From the NCBI RefSeq assembly GCF_007096885.1, contig NZ_VJNO01000025.1:34034-98033 (forward strand): a stretch of DNA of 64,000 nt, given 5' to 3'. Origin of the DNA: Streptomyces sp. 130. Its GTDB lineage: Bacteria; Actinomycetota; Actinomycetes; Streptomycetales; Streptomycetaceae. Positions 23,478 to 30,900 of the stretch are shown piece after piece. The position numbers were made by a program, and so were the translations under genes. Every line of letters begins with the position of its first letter. The stretch's first letter is position 1. The notes under the pieces were generated by a model. It was not told the origin of the DNA and did no database searches. It worked only from the letters and a program-made list of their open reading frames with translations.

Positions 23478-24593
23478 GTGTACGAGCTCCTGTCGCACCG
23501 TCAGCAGCAACTTCGCGCGTTCGCCGCGGAGGTGTTCGTCGAGCTGCCTCGGGCGGATCAGCGTCGCTGGGCCGGCACCTACCTGGAGGGCCTGCTGAGC
23601 ACACCGGGCAAGAAGACGCTGCGTCGCATGACCGACGCGCTCGGCGCCTCGCCCAGCGCGTCGCAGAGCCTGCACCAGTTCGTCAACGGCAGCCCCTGGG
23701 ACTGGGGCCCGGTCCGCGACCAGCTCGCGCGATGGACGGCCCGGCACGGCGCCCCCGACAGTCTCGTCATCGACATGGCCTACCTGCCTAAGCGCGGCAG
23801 CCAGTCCTGCGGCGTCCACACCCGCTACATCCCCGGTCAGGGCATCGGCTCCTGCCAGCTCGGCGTCGTCGCCACGCTCGCGGGCCGCGGACACATCTCC
23901 CCGGTCGACTGGAGCCTGCATCTGCCGCGCACGTGGATCGAGGACGAGGCCGGCCGGGCCCGCACCCGCGTCCCCCTTTCGGTGGGTGCCAGGACGACCG
24001 GCCAGCAGGCGCTCGACTTGGTCGACGCACAGGACCACGCCCTCACCTCCGCCCTGCCGGTCGTGGCCGACCTGGCCGACGCCGAAGAAGTCACCTCCCT
24101 GGTCATGGGGCTCACCCTGCGCAACAGGGACTTCGTCATCGCCGTGCCGGCGACGGCCCTGGTGCAGACGGAGCGCGGCGCGACCCTGCCCGCCGGCCGG
24201 CTCTGGGGGCCGGTCCGCCGCACCCGAAGCGAATCCGTCGACGACTGGCGCACACCGACGATGGCGACCGCCGCCGTCCGGCTGCCGCTGTCGCAGGTCA
24301 CCAGCCCCGAGTTGCAGCTCATGACCGTCCGGCCGCCCGGCGAGGGCCGCATGCCGCAGCTGTGGCTCAGCAACATCCGGGACCGCCGGCGCATGTTCCT
24401 GCTGGCGGGACGGCTCGACGACTCCGCCCGGCTCATAGAGCGCCTGACGGCGGACTTCGGGCTCGCGGACTTCGAGGGCAGGTCCTACCCCGGCTGGCAC
24501 CACTACGTGACGCTGGTCTCCGCTGCCTGTGCCTGGAGTCAGTTCAGCCATGAGCCGGCAGCGCCCGAGCCGCCCTCCGACTCGGGCCACTGA
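23478..24593 (+). CDS. IS701-like DDE transposase-fold protein, possibly domesticated
   Basis: The protein has 371 residues from GTG 23478, with the excellent AGGGGGAGGA 7 nt upstream. The N-terminus (RRWAGTYLEGLLSTPGKK) and LVIDMAYLPKRGSQSCGVHTRY match IS701-family transposases. Candidate catalytic residues are Asp99, Asp198 (VVADLADAEE) and Glu333 (DFEGRSYPGWHHYVTL). I see no terminal inverted repeats or target duplications around it. It has a normal gene layout in a regulatory island, so it may be an immobile, recruited protein. It could equally be an IS that has lost its ends. Confidence 0.75.
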   Translation: MYELLSHRQQQLRAFAAEVFVELPRADQRRWAGTYLEGLLSTPGKKTLRRMTDALGASPSASQSLHQFVNGSPWDWGPVRDQLARWTARHGAPDSLVIDMAYLPKRGSQSCGVHTRYIPGQGIGSCQLGVVATLAGRGHISPVDWSLHLPRTWIEDEAGRARTRVPLSVGARTTGQQALDLVDAQDHALTSALPVVADLADAEEVTSLVMGLTLRNRDFVIAVPATALVQTERGATLPAGRLWGPVRRTRSESVDDWRTPTMATAAVRLPLSQVTSPELQLMTVRPPGEGRMPQLWLSNIRDRRRMFLLAGRLDDSARLIERLTADFGLADFEGRSYPGWHHYVTLVSAACAWSQFSHEPAAPEPPSDSGH

Positions 24594-24609
24594 GAGGTGT
24601 CCCGCAAGG

Positions 24610-25428
24610 TCACCGCGGCAGCGAGGCCGCGCCCCGCGGCGCGGTCTCGCCGCCGCCGGCGCCCGGCTTCTCCGCCAGGCCCAAGGCGGCGAGTCGCGTC
24701 CTGATGTCACGGATCAACTCCGCCCGCCGGCCGACGAGATAGAAGTGGTCGCCGGGCAGGACGGTGAGCGCGAAATCGACCGACGAGGCCCTGGCCCACT
24801 CGCCCATGCAAGCCGCGTCGACGTCCGGGTCGACATCGCCCACGTACGCGATGACCGGGAACGGCAGCGCGACGCTGGCCCGCGGTGTGTAGCCTCTGAC
24901 GGCCTTGAAGTCGGCGAGAAGCGCGGGCAGGACGAGCTCGCGCAGATCCGGGTCGTCCAGGAGTGCCGCGTCGGTCCCGCCGAGCCGACGCACCTCGGCC
25001 ACCACCGCGTCGACGTCATCCGCGTCCGGAAGTGTGTCGTCCGCCAGGTGCGGCGGGGTGCGCCCGGACACCATCAGGGCCGCCAGCCGCACCCCGCGCT
25101 GTCGCAGCAGACGCAGCGCCACCTCGTAGCCGAGCGAGGCCCCCATGCTGTGGCCGAAGACGGCCAACGGAAGATCGGTGAACTGCCCCAGCGCGAGTGT
25201 GAGTTCGTCGGCCAGCTGGTCCATGCTGGTCACCAGCGGGTCGTTGATCCGCTCGTGCCGGCCCGGGTAGCGGGCGACCAGCACCTCGACGTCGTCGCCG
25301 AAGCGGCGTCCCCACTCGTGGAAGAAGGCCGGTGAACCCCCCGCGTGCGGCAGGCACAGCAGCCTGAGCCGGGGCGGGCGGACCGAGGGGTGCCGCTTCA
25401 CCCATTCACTGGCGCGGGGATCACGCAT
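24610..25428 (-). CDS. Type II thioesterase (NRPS/PKS editing)
   Basis: The protein has 272 residues from ATG 25428. The family start LRLLCLPHAGGSPAFFHEW is near residue 22, the nucleophile elbow is FGHSMGASLGYE with Ser94, and the His lies in VLPGDHFYLV near residue 235. Such enzymes remove wrong or stalled acyl groups from carrier proteins of modular synthases. Its presence implies an NRPS or PKS nearby. None is in the window, because the contig ends 1.7 kb away. It is divergent from the N-hydroxylase gene. Confidence 0.92.
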   Translation of the reverse strand: MRDPRASEWVKRHPSVRPPRLRLLCLPHAGGSPAFFHEWGRRFGDDVEVLVARYPGRHERINDPLVTSMDQLADELTLALGQFTDLPLAVFGHSMGASLGYEVALRLLRQRGVRLAALMVSGRTPPHLADDTLPDADDVDAVVAEVRRLGGTDAALLDDPDLRELVLPALLADFKAVRGYTPRASVALPFPVIAYVGDVDPDVDAACMGEWARASSVDFALTVLPGDHFYLVGRRAELIRDIRTRLAALGLAEKPGAGGGETAPRGAASLPR

Positions 25429-25718
25429 GACGGATCTGTCCTTTGCTGCCCGACAAAACAATGTGTGTAACCGGCCGAAGATAGCGGCACTTCGGAACTT
25501 ACCGATAACAGGTCCCCGCGCAAAGAGTGCGCCGCGTCCTGTCGACAGGACATGCGCGTCCGTGGGCCACGGCTTGCAATGCCTGGCGGTGCATCCTTAG
25601 CGTGAGGCCCGGTGTGCTGCAGCAGAATGGGAGCGAATGCGAAATCTGTGCGCGTATTTTGCGGCAACCCTGACTCGATACGCCATCGAGCTACCCACCT
25701 GAATCGGGAGAAGTTTCC

Positions 25719-27056
25719 ATGGATGCAAGTTCGTCGGATGTTCACGACGTCATCGGAATCGGATTCGGCCCGTCCAATCTGTCTCTCGCCGTCGCGCTCG
25801 AGGAACTCGGTCAGGGCCCGGCCGACCACCAGATGTCCGCTCTCTTCTTCGAGCGGCAGGACGACTTCGGCTGGCACCGCAACATGCTGCTTCCGTCCGC
25901 GACGATGCAGATATCCTTCCTCAAGGATCTCGCGACCTTCCGCAATCCCACCTCCAAGTACAGCTTCGTCTCCTACCTCCACGACGCGGGCCGCCTGGCC
26001 AGATTCGTCAACAACCAGGACTTCTTCCCCACCCGCCGGGAGTTCCACCAGTACCTGGAGTGGGTGGCCGCCAACTTCCGCCACCAGGTGCGCTACTCCC
26101 ACGAGGTCACCGCGATCCGTCCGGTGACCGGTGGCGCGGGCCCGCGTGACTGCCTGGAGGTCGAAGTGCGGCACACGGCGGACGGGTCCGTACGGCGGGT
26201 GTACGCGCGCAACGTCGTCGTCTCCACCGGCCTCGCCTCGCGCATGCCCGACGGCGTCGCGTCCGACGAACGGGTCTGGCACAGCTCGGCGTTCCTCGGC
26301 CAGTACCGCTCTGTCGACCCCGCGAGCCTCACCTCGGTCGCCGTCGTCGGGGCAGGGCAGAGCGCCGCGGAGATAACCCGCTTCTTCCACGACGAACTAC
26401 CGCACGCCCAGGTGTACTCCGTCATCCCCTCGTACGGGTACGTGCTCGCCGACGACACCCCCTTCGCCAACCAGGTCTTCGATCCCGCGGCCGTGGACGA
26501 CTACTACTTCGGCACCGAGACCACCCGGCAGGCGTTCTGGGACTACCACAAGAACACCAACTACTCCGTGGTGGACGACGACGTCATCCGCGACCTGTAC
26601 CGGCGCTGCTACGACGAGGACGTCAGCGGTCAGCACCGGCTGCACTTCCTCAACCTGACCCGCGTCTGCTCCGTCGAGCGGGTGGGGGAGCGCCGGCGGC
26701 TCACCCTGGCACAGGGCGACCCCAAGGAACTCGACGTCGACGCCGTCGTGTTCGCCACCGGGTACCACGCCCTGGACCCGGCGGGACTGCTCGGCGACTT
26801 CGACCGGGAGTTCCTGCGCGATGCGCGCGGCACGCACCAGGTCACCCGCGACTACCGCCTGGTGGCGGCCTCCGCGGGCACCCCGGGCCGGGTCTACCTG
26901 CAGGGCGGCACCGAGCACACGCACGGCCTGACCTCGTCCCTGCTGTCGAACCTCGCCGTCCGCAGCGGTGAGATCGCCGACTCGATCCTCGGCTACCGGC
27001 TCATGGAGAAGGAGCTGGAGCGGCCGGCGGACGAACCGGCCCTCGGCCTCAGGTAG
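25719..27056 (+). CDS. L-lysine/L-ornithine N-hydroxylase (SidA/IucD/PvdA family)
   Basis: The protein has 445 residues; the ATG follows GGGAGAAG. The FAD motif is GIGFGPSNLSLA (13-24), WHRNMLLPSATMQISFLKDL is the family signature, VAVVGAGQSAAEI near 210 is the NADPH site, and VVFATGYHALDPAGLL near 345 the closing motif. It adds oxygen to the side-chain amine of Lys or Orn, the first step for hydroxamate siderophores and for some hydrazine or N-N bond products. The side chain cannot be decided from sequence. It is divergent from the thioesterase, so both belong to a cluster truncated by the junction. Confidence 0.92.
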   Translation: MDASSSDVHDVIGIGFGPSNLSLAVALEELGQGPADHQMSALFFERQDDFGWHRNMLLPSATMQISFLKDLATFRNPTSKYSFVSYLHDAGRLARFVNNQDFFPTRREFHQYLEWVAANFRHQVRYSHEVTAIRPVTGGAGPRDCLEVEVRHTADGSVRRVYARNVVVSTGLASRMPDGVASDERVWHSSAFLGQYRSVDPASLTSVAVVGAGQSAAEITRFFHDELPHAQVYSVIPSYGYVLADDTPFANQVFDPAAVDDYYFGTETTRQAFWDYHKNTNYSVVDDDVIRDLYRRCYDEDVSGQHRLHFLNLTRVCSVERVGERRRLTLAQGDPKELDVDAVVFATGYHALDPAGLLGDFDREFLRDARGTHQVTRDYRLVAASAGTPGRVYLQGGTEHTHGLTSSLLSNLAVRSGEIADSILGYRLMEKELERPADEPALGLR

Positions 27057-27083
27057 GAGCGGCCGGCAGCGCACGGGGAAGGG

Positions 27084-27107
27084 GCCGGGCACCGATCGGT
27101 GCCCGGC
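27084..27107. terminator. 24-nt perfect palindrome after the N-hydroxylase gene
   Basis: GCCGGGCACCGA (27084-27095) is followed directly by its complement TCGGTGCCCGGC (27096-27107). It lies 27 bp after the stop and is a likely terminator, which would make the hydroxylase the last gene of its transcript. Confidence 0.6.
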
Positions 27108-27120
27108 GGGTGGCCGGATC

Positions 27121-27253
<133 letters not shown>

Positions 27254-27702
27254 TCCTCTTCCTCCGACACGGCCGCCAGGAACCCGCCCAGGAACCGCCG
27301 CACCGCCGCGACCTCTCCCGCGTCGAACTCCCGCAGCAGCGCCACCGCGCTCCCGATCGCCGGGCCGAACGCCGCCCACCCCAGCTCCACCGCCCGCGGT
27401 GTCACCCGCAGCAGCACTCGCCGCCGGTCCCGCTCGTCCCGCGTCCGCGTCAGATGCCCCAGCCGTTCCAGCCGGTCGATGAGCGACGTGGTGCCCGCCG
27501 AGTTCAGCCCCAGCTCCGCCCCCAGCCGCCCGGCGGTGACCCCGGACCCCTCGCGCTCCGCGTCGAGCAGGCACACCAGGGCACGCACATCCGTCGGATG
27601 CATTCCGTTGCGGGCCGCGAACTCCGCCTGGCGCAGCCCGAATGCGGTCGTCACCTTCCGCAGCAGATGGACGATCTCCAACTCCGGACCCTGCTCGCTC
27701 AT
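27254..27702 (-). pseudogene. MarR-family regulator, 3' end destroyed by the junction
   Basis: From ATG 27702 about 145 residues are genuine. The winged helix-turn-helix includes GRLGAELGLNSAGTTSLIDRLERLGHLTRTRDERDRRRVLLRVTP (about 62-106), followed by helices ending FLGGFLAAVSEEEE. The frame then runs into the homopolymer and reads poly-Gly without a true stop. Only the last few residues should be missing, so the gene is probably intact in the organism. It is divergent from the hydrolase at 27773, with a MarR-type operator between them. Confidence 0.85.
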
Positions 27703-27719
27703 CCCCGGCCCCTCCCGCT

Positions 27720-27744
27720 ATTGTCTCGCTCAGCGAGATAATAT
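27720..27744. promoter_or_regulatory. MarR operator overlapping the hydrolase promoter
   Basis: ATTGTCTCGCT (27720-27730) and AGCGAGATAAT (27732-27742) are arms of 11 bp with one mismatch around a single C. TAATAT (27739-27744), a -10 for the plus-strand hydrolase, overlaps the right arm, so binding would block it. It is the likely autoregulatory site of the divergent MarR gene. Confidence 0.6.
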
Positions 27745-27772
27745 CCAGGCGTACGGAGTCCAGGGAGGCCCC

Positions 27773-28645
27773 GTGACACCCACCCCGCCCGCGACGACCG
27801 CCGACGCGGCCTTCTTCGCCGCCTACGACGCGACCGTCGCCGCCACCTGGCCGCCCGGCACCACGCCGACCACGGTCCCCACCCCCTACGGCACCACCCA
27901 CCTCAACAGCTACGGCCCCCGGGACGCCCCGCCCCTGCTCCTGCTGCCCGGCGGCGGCGCGACCTCCACCGCCTGGTACGCCCAGGCCGCCGCCCTCGGC
28001 CGCACCCACCGCGTCCACGCCGCCGACCTCATCGGCGAACCGGGCCGCAGCACGGCGGGGGAGCGCCCCGTCCGCAGCGTCGAAGACCTCCGCGGCTGGC
28101 TCGACGCCCTGCTGGACGGCCTGGGCGTCACCGGGCCGGTCGCCCTCGCCGGCCACTCGTACGGCGGCTGGATCGCCCTGCACTACGCCCTGCACGCGCC
28201 CGACCGGCTGCGGAGGCTGATCCTCCTCGACCCCACCGGCTGCTTCAGCGGATTCCGCCCGGGCTACCTGCTGCGCGCCCTGCCCATGCTGCTCCGCCCG
28301 AACGCCGCCCGCACCCGCGCCTTCCTGGCCTGGGAGACCGGCGGCGCCGGCCTCGACCCCCACTGGCTGCGGCTGCGGGAGGCGGCGGCCGGCTTCCCCG
28401 CGGCCCGCCCGGTCACCGGACCCCGCCCGAAGCCGCAGGCCCTGCGCGCCCTCGCCGTACCGACGCTGATCCTGCTCGCCGGGGACAGCCGCGCCCACGA
28501 CGCGGAGAAGGCCGCCGCCACCGCGCACCGGCTGCTGCCGGGGGCGGAGACGGCCGTCCTCCCGGACGTCTCCCACCACGCGCTGCCGCTGCACGCCCCG
28601 ACGGCCCCGGAACTCAACCGCAGGATGGGCAAGTTCCTGGCTTAG
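27773..28645 (+). CDS. Alpha/beta hydrolase
   Basis: The protein has 290 residues from GTG 27773, with GGGAGG 4 nt upstream. LLLLPGGGATSTAWYAQ near residue 45 is the oxyanion motif. ALAGHSYGGWIALHYAL near 125 carries the nucleophile Ser, LILLAGDSRAHD the acid and LPDVSHHALPLH the His. It is cytosolic. The layout (MarR repressor divergent from a hydrolase) suggests detoxification of a ligand sensed by MarR; the substrate is unknown. Its stop overlaps that of the converging ArsC-like gene by 4 bp. Confidence 0.88.
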   Translation: MTPTPPATTADAAFFAAYDATVAATWPPGTTPTTVPTPYGTTHLNSYGPRDAPPLLLLPGGGATSTAWYAQAAALGRTHRVHAADLIGEPGRSTAGERPVRSVEDLRGWLDALLDGLGVTGPVALAGHSYGGWIALHYALHAPDRLRRLILLDPTGCFSGFRPGYLLRALPMLLRPNAARTRAFLAWETGGAGLDPHWLRLREAAAGFPAARPVTGPRPKPQALRALAVPTLILLAGDSRAHDAEKAAATAHRLLPGAETAVLPDVSHHALPLHAPTAPELNRRMGKFLA

Positions 28646-29007
28646 GAGCTGCGTCCCAGCGCGTCCCGGACCGCCTCCTCCGTGCGGCCCACGACCGCCG
28701 TGCCGTCCTCCGCCGTGATGATCGGCCGCTGGATCAGCTTCGGGTGCTCGGCGAGCGCGGTGATCCAGCGCTCCCGGGCACCCGCCTCGCGCGGCCAGTC
28801 CTTCAGGCCCAGCTCCTTCGCTTCCGCCTCCTGGGTCCGCGTGATGTCCCACGGTTCGAGGCCGAGCCGGTCGAGCACCGCCCGGATCTCGTCCGGCGAC
28901 GGCACCTCCTCCAGGTAGCGGCGGACCGTGTAATCGGCCCCTTCCGCGTCGAGCAGCCGCACCGCGCTGCGGCACTTGGAACACGCGGGATTGATCCAGA
29001 TCTCCAT
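28642..29007 (-). CDS. ArsC/Spx-family thioredoxin-fold protein
   Basis: The protein has 121 residues. It starts MEIWINPACSKCRSAVRLLD with the CxxC catalytic pair (Cys9, Cys12), then HPKLIQRPII near residue 87, the arsenate reductase signature. The family includes glutaredoxin-dependent arsenate reductases and redox regulators. The Arg of LIQRPI is kept, which favours a reductase-like fold. No other ars gene is near, so a role in arsenic resistance is unproven. Confidence 0.88.
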   Translation of the reverse strand: MEIWINPACSKCRSAVRLLDAEGADYTVRRYLEEVPSPDEIRAVLDRLGLEPWDITRTQEAEAKELGLKDWPREAGARERWITALAEHPKLIQRPIITAEDGTAVVGRTEEAVRDALGRSS

Positions 29008-29149
29008 GGGGCCAAAGGTACGGGACGGACCTCGCCGGAACGGCCGAAAGCCCCTTTGGCCAGGGCCGATTGTCAGTGCGGGCCGGTAGAATGGGAGTCA
29101 GTTCGTGAGGGTTTCCGAAGAGTTCCGCCACCGTGCCAGGAGGTAGCCC

Positions 29150-29431
29150 ATGGCCGTTGCCGCAGCCACGACCAAGCCGCTCGACAAGCCCCTGCACCAG
29201 CCCCTGACCAAGAAGCCGCTCCCCGCCGGACGCCCCCGCGAGTGGTACGTCTCGCACAACCGCCGGCTGAAGGCGATGCGCCTCGCGATCGCCCTGCTCG
29301 ACACCGGCGTCTACCTCCCGTCCAGCGCGAACAACGCCCGCATACGCGCGACCGCCGCGCGCCTCGGCATCCACCCGCCGTCCGACATCACCTGCCGGAT
29401 GGTCCGCGCCCTCATCCGCTACGGCCGCTGA
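29150..29431 (+). CDS. Small conserved Streptomyces protein (93 aa)
   Basis: A basic protein of 93 residues with a strong AGGAGG ribosome binding site before the ATG at 29150. The N-terminus is Lys/Pro-rich (TKPLDKPLHQPLTKKPLP). The rest (REWYVSHNRRLKAMRLAIALLDTGVY) looks like a compact helical domain. There are no Cys pairs or membrane helix. I do not recognise a function. TAGAAT (29087-29092) is a plausible -10. It stands alone. Confidence 0.75.
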   Translation: MAVAAATTKPLDKPLHQPLTKKPLPAGRPREWYVSHNRRLKAMRLAIALLDTGVYLPSSANNARIRATAARLGIHPPSDITCRMVRALIRYGR

Positions 29432-29454
29432 CCGCCTGACCGCCTGACCGACGC

Positions 29455-29493
29455 GGGGCGGGGGCCCGGACCGATCCGTCCGCGCCCCGCCCC
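29455..29493. terminator. GC-rich hairpin between convergent genes
   Basis: 29455-29471 pairs with 29478-29493 (GGGGCGGGG... against ...CCCCGCCCC) with one bulged base. It separates the small protein gene from the converging MmpS-like gene. Confidence 0.5.
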
Positions 29494-29499
29494 GCCCCC

Positions 29500-29937
29500 T
29501 CAGTACCCGTCGCAGGTCGCCGTCGCGTACGCACCCGAGGCCGAGTCCGTACGCCGCGTGCCACCGTCCACGGTCACCGAGCACGACACATCGCCGCCGC
29601 CCCGGCCCACGCTCACCACGAACGAGCCGCCGCTCATGAAGCCCCTGGTGTCCAGCTCCCCGGCCCACGGCAGCGACCGCAGCGCCAGCCGCCCGGTCGA
29701 CAGCTCCTCGCCCCGCCAGGTGCTGTACGTCAGCACCACGTCGCGCGCGGTCCCCGTGACCTCGTACCGGATGTGCACCTTCCGCGAGCCCTCCGAGTGG
29801 AGCACGTCCGACAGCACCGCCATGACCGCGCCCGCGGCGAGGGCCAGCACCACGGCGACCAGCAGCAGCACCCACGGCCACATCCGCCGCCGGGGCGGCG
29901 GCGGGACCGGGCCGCCGGGCGGAGCCTGCTCACTCAT
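29500..29937 (-). CDS. MmpS-like single-pass membrane protein
   Basis: The protein has 145 residues. A short Pro-rich cytosolic tail (PGGPVPPPPRRR) precedes one membrane helix (MWPWVLLLVAVVLALAAGAVMAV, about 19-41). An extracytoplasmic beta-rich domain with two Cys (VSCSV and ATCDGY) follows and may form a disulphide. The layout resembles the MmpS accessory proteins of actinobacteria, but no MmpL partner is adjacent. The function is unknown; it may be a cell-surface protein. Confidence 0.72.
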   Translation of the reverse strand: MSEQAPPGGPVPPPPRRRMWPWVLLLVAVVLALAAGAVMAVLSDVLHSEGSRKVHIRYEVTGTARDVVLTYSTWRGEELSTGRLALRSLPWAGELDTRGFMSGGSFVVSVGRGGGDVSCSVTVDGGTRRTDSASGAYATATCDGY

Positions 29938-29999
29938 CCCCCCAGCCTCCGCGCTCCGGCCCCGCACCGCGACCCCTCGGGGGCCGTCCGGCTGCCCGG

Positions 30000-30374
30000 C
30001 TACAGATACGGCCGGGTGATCAGCTCGATCGCGTGCCCGGCCGGGTCCTTGAAGTAGACGCCCCGGCCGCCGTGCCCGGTGTTGGTCTCGCCGGGCCGCT
30101 TCATCTGCGGATCGGCCCAGTGATCGACCCCGCCCTCGACCAGCCGCCCGTAGGCCCGGTCGAACAGCTCCTCGTCCACGAGGAACGCGTAATGCTGCAT
30201 CTGGATCTCCACCGGCGGCTCCGCGAACTGGAGCAGCACGCCGTCCTCCAGTTGGATATTGACGAACGGCCCCCAGGAGGGGGCCTCGTCCAGCTCCAGC
30301 AGCTCCCGGAAGAACCGCGCGGACGCATGGCGGTCCACAGCGGCGATGATGGTGTGGTTGAACGAAACGGACAT
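30000..30374 (-). CDS. VOC family (glyoxalase-like) protein
   Basis: The protein has 124 residues. It starts MSVSFNHTIIAAVDRHASARFFRELLELD, has MQHYAFLVDEELFDRAYGRL in the middle, and ends GRGVYFKDPAGHAIELITRPYL. These are the two paired modules of the glyoxalase/bleomycin-resistance fold. The His in FNH, His in MQHY and Glu in IELI are plausible metal ligands. The reaction is unknown. It is monocistronic. Confidence 0.88.
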   Translation of the reverse strand: MSVSFNHTIIAAVDRHASARFFRELLELDEAPSWGPFVNIQLEDGVLLQFAEPPVEIQMQHYAFLVDEELFDRAYGRLVEGGVDHWADPQMKRPGETNTGHGGRGVYFKDPAGHAIELITRPYL

Positions 30375-30900
30375 GGCTGACGACCTCGTGATCTCTTCGG
30401 CTCGACACAGGGAATTCGTACGGTGTACGAGCCGAGGGAGGCCCTCGCGCCAGGCATACGGAACACCCGGCGGGGCTACGGCGGGGGCTCAGCCCACCAC
30501 CGGATAGCCGTTCCGTGCATGGCGTGGAGCCGGTCCGGTGTTCACGGGCACGACCCTACGGGGGCCGGCCGGGAAGGTACAGTGGTTTCGGCACCCGCAG
30601 CGCGCGCACGCGCGCACGGGTTGCGCGCACACGGAGTGCGAGCCGGGGAGCGCCCCGGATTCCGGTGGACAGAGAGCGAGCGAGCGGATGCGCATGACGA
30701 CGCCCCGCACCGCCGCCTGCCCGCCGTGACCCCTCAGCCCTGAGCCTCCGGGCCCGTCCGCGCGCCGATCCGCCGGACCCACCCCCGGCCGTCCCCCGGG
30801 ACACCGCGCGTGCCCACGCGCCCGCCGGACCCCGCCTTCCCCGCTGTCTACCCCCGCGCGCCCCCTCCCACGGGCGCGCCCGACCGACAGGTATGCCCTC
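30375..30900. other. 526-bp intergenic region upstream of the SulP gene
   Basis: No convincing full-length gene. TACAGT (near 30577) is a possible -10. A repetitive GCGCGCACGCGCGCACG stretch lies at about 30600-30630. A short ORF (30688-30729) encodes 13 residues ending Ala-Cys-Pro-Pro. The translations of longer frames are Arg/Pro-rich and not protein-like. Confidence 0.4.
30688..30729 (+). CDS. Candidate 13-residue leader peptide
   Basis: The ATG at 30688 opens MRMTTPRTAACPP then TGA, with a GAGCGAGCG purine-rich stretch just upstream. The Cys codon near the end, followed by two Pro codons before the stop, is the arrangement expected of an amino-acid-sensing leader, and the next gene is a SulP anion (possibly sulfate) transporter. 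This is a weak, context-based call; no alternative hairpins were established. Confidence 0.25.
   Translation: MRMTTPRTAACPP

Noticed and set aside
25429..25718. Possible response element between thioesterase and N-hydroxylase
   Set aside because: GTAACCGG and CCGAAGATA near 25465 are only partly symmetric; not better than chance by eye.
30595..30635. GCGCGCACGCGCGCACG stretch as a possible CRISPR or satellite repeat
   Set aside because: It is a short simple-sequence purine/pyrimidine alternation without spaced repeats.
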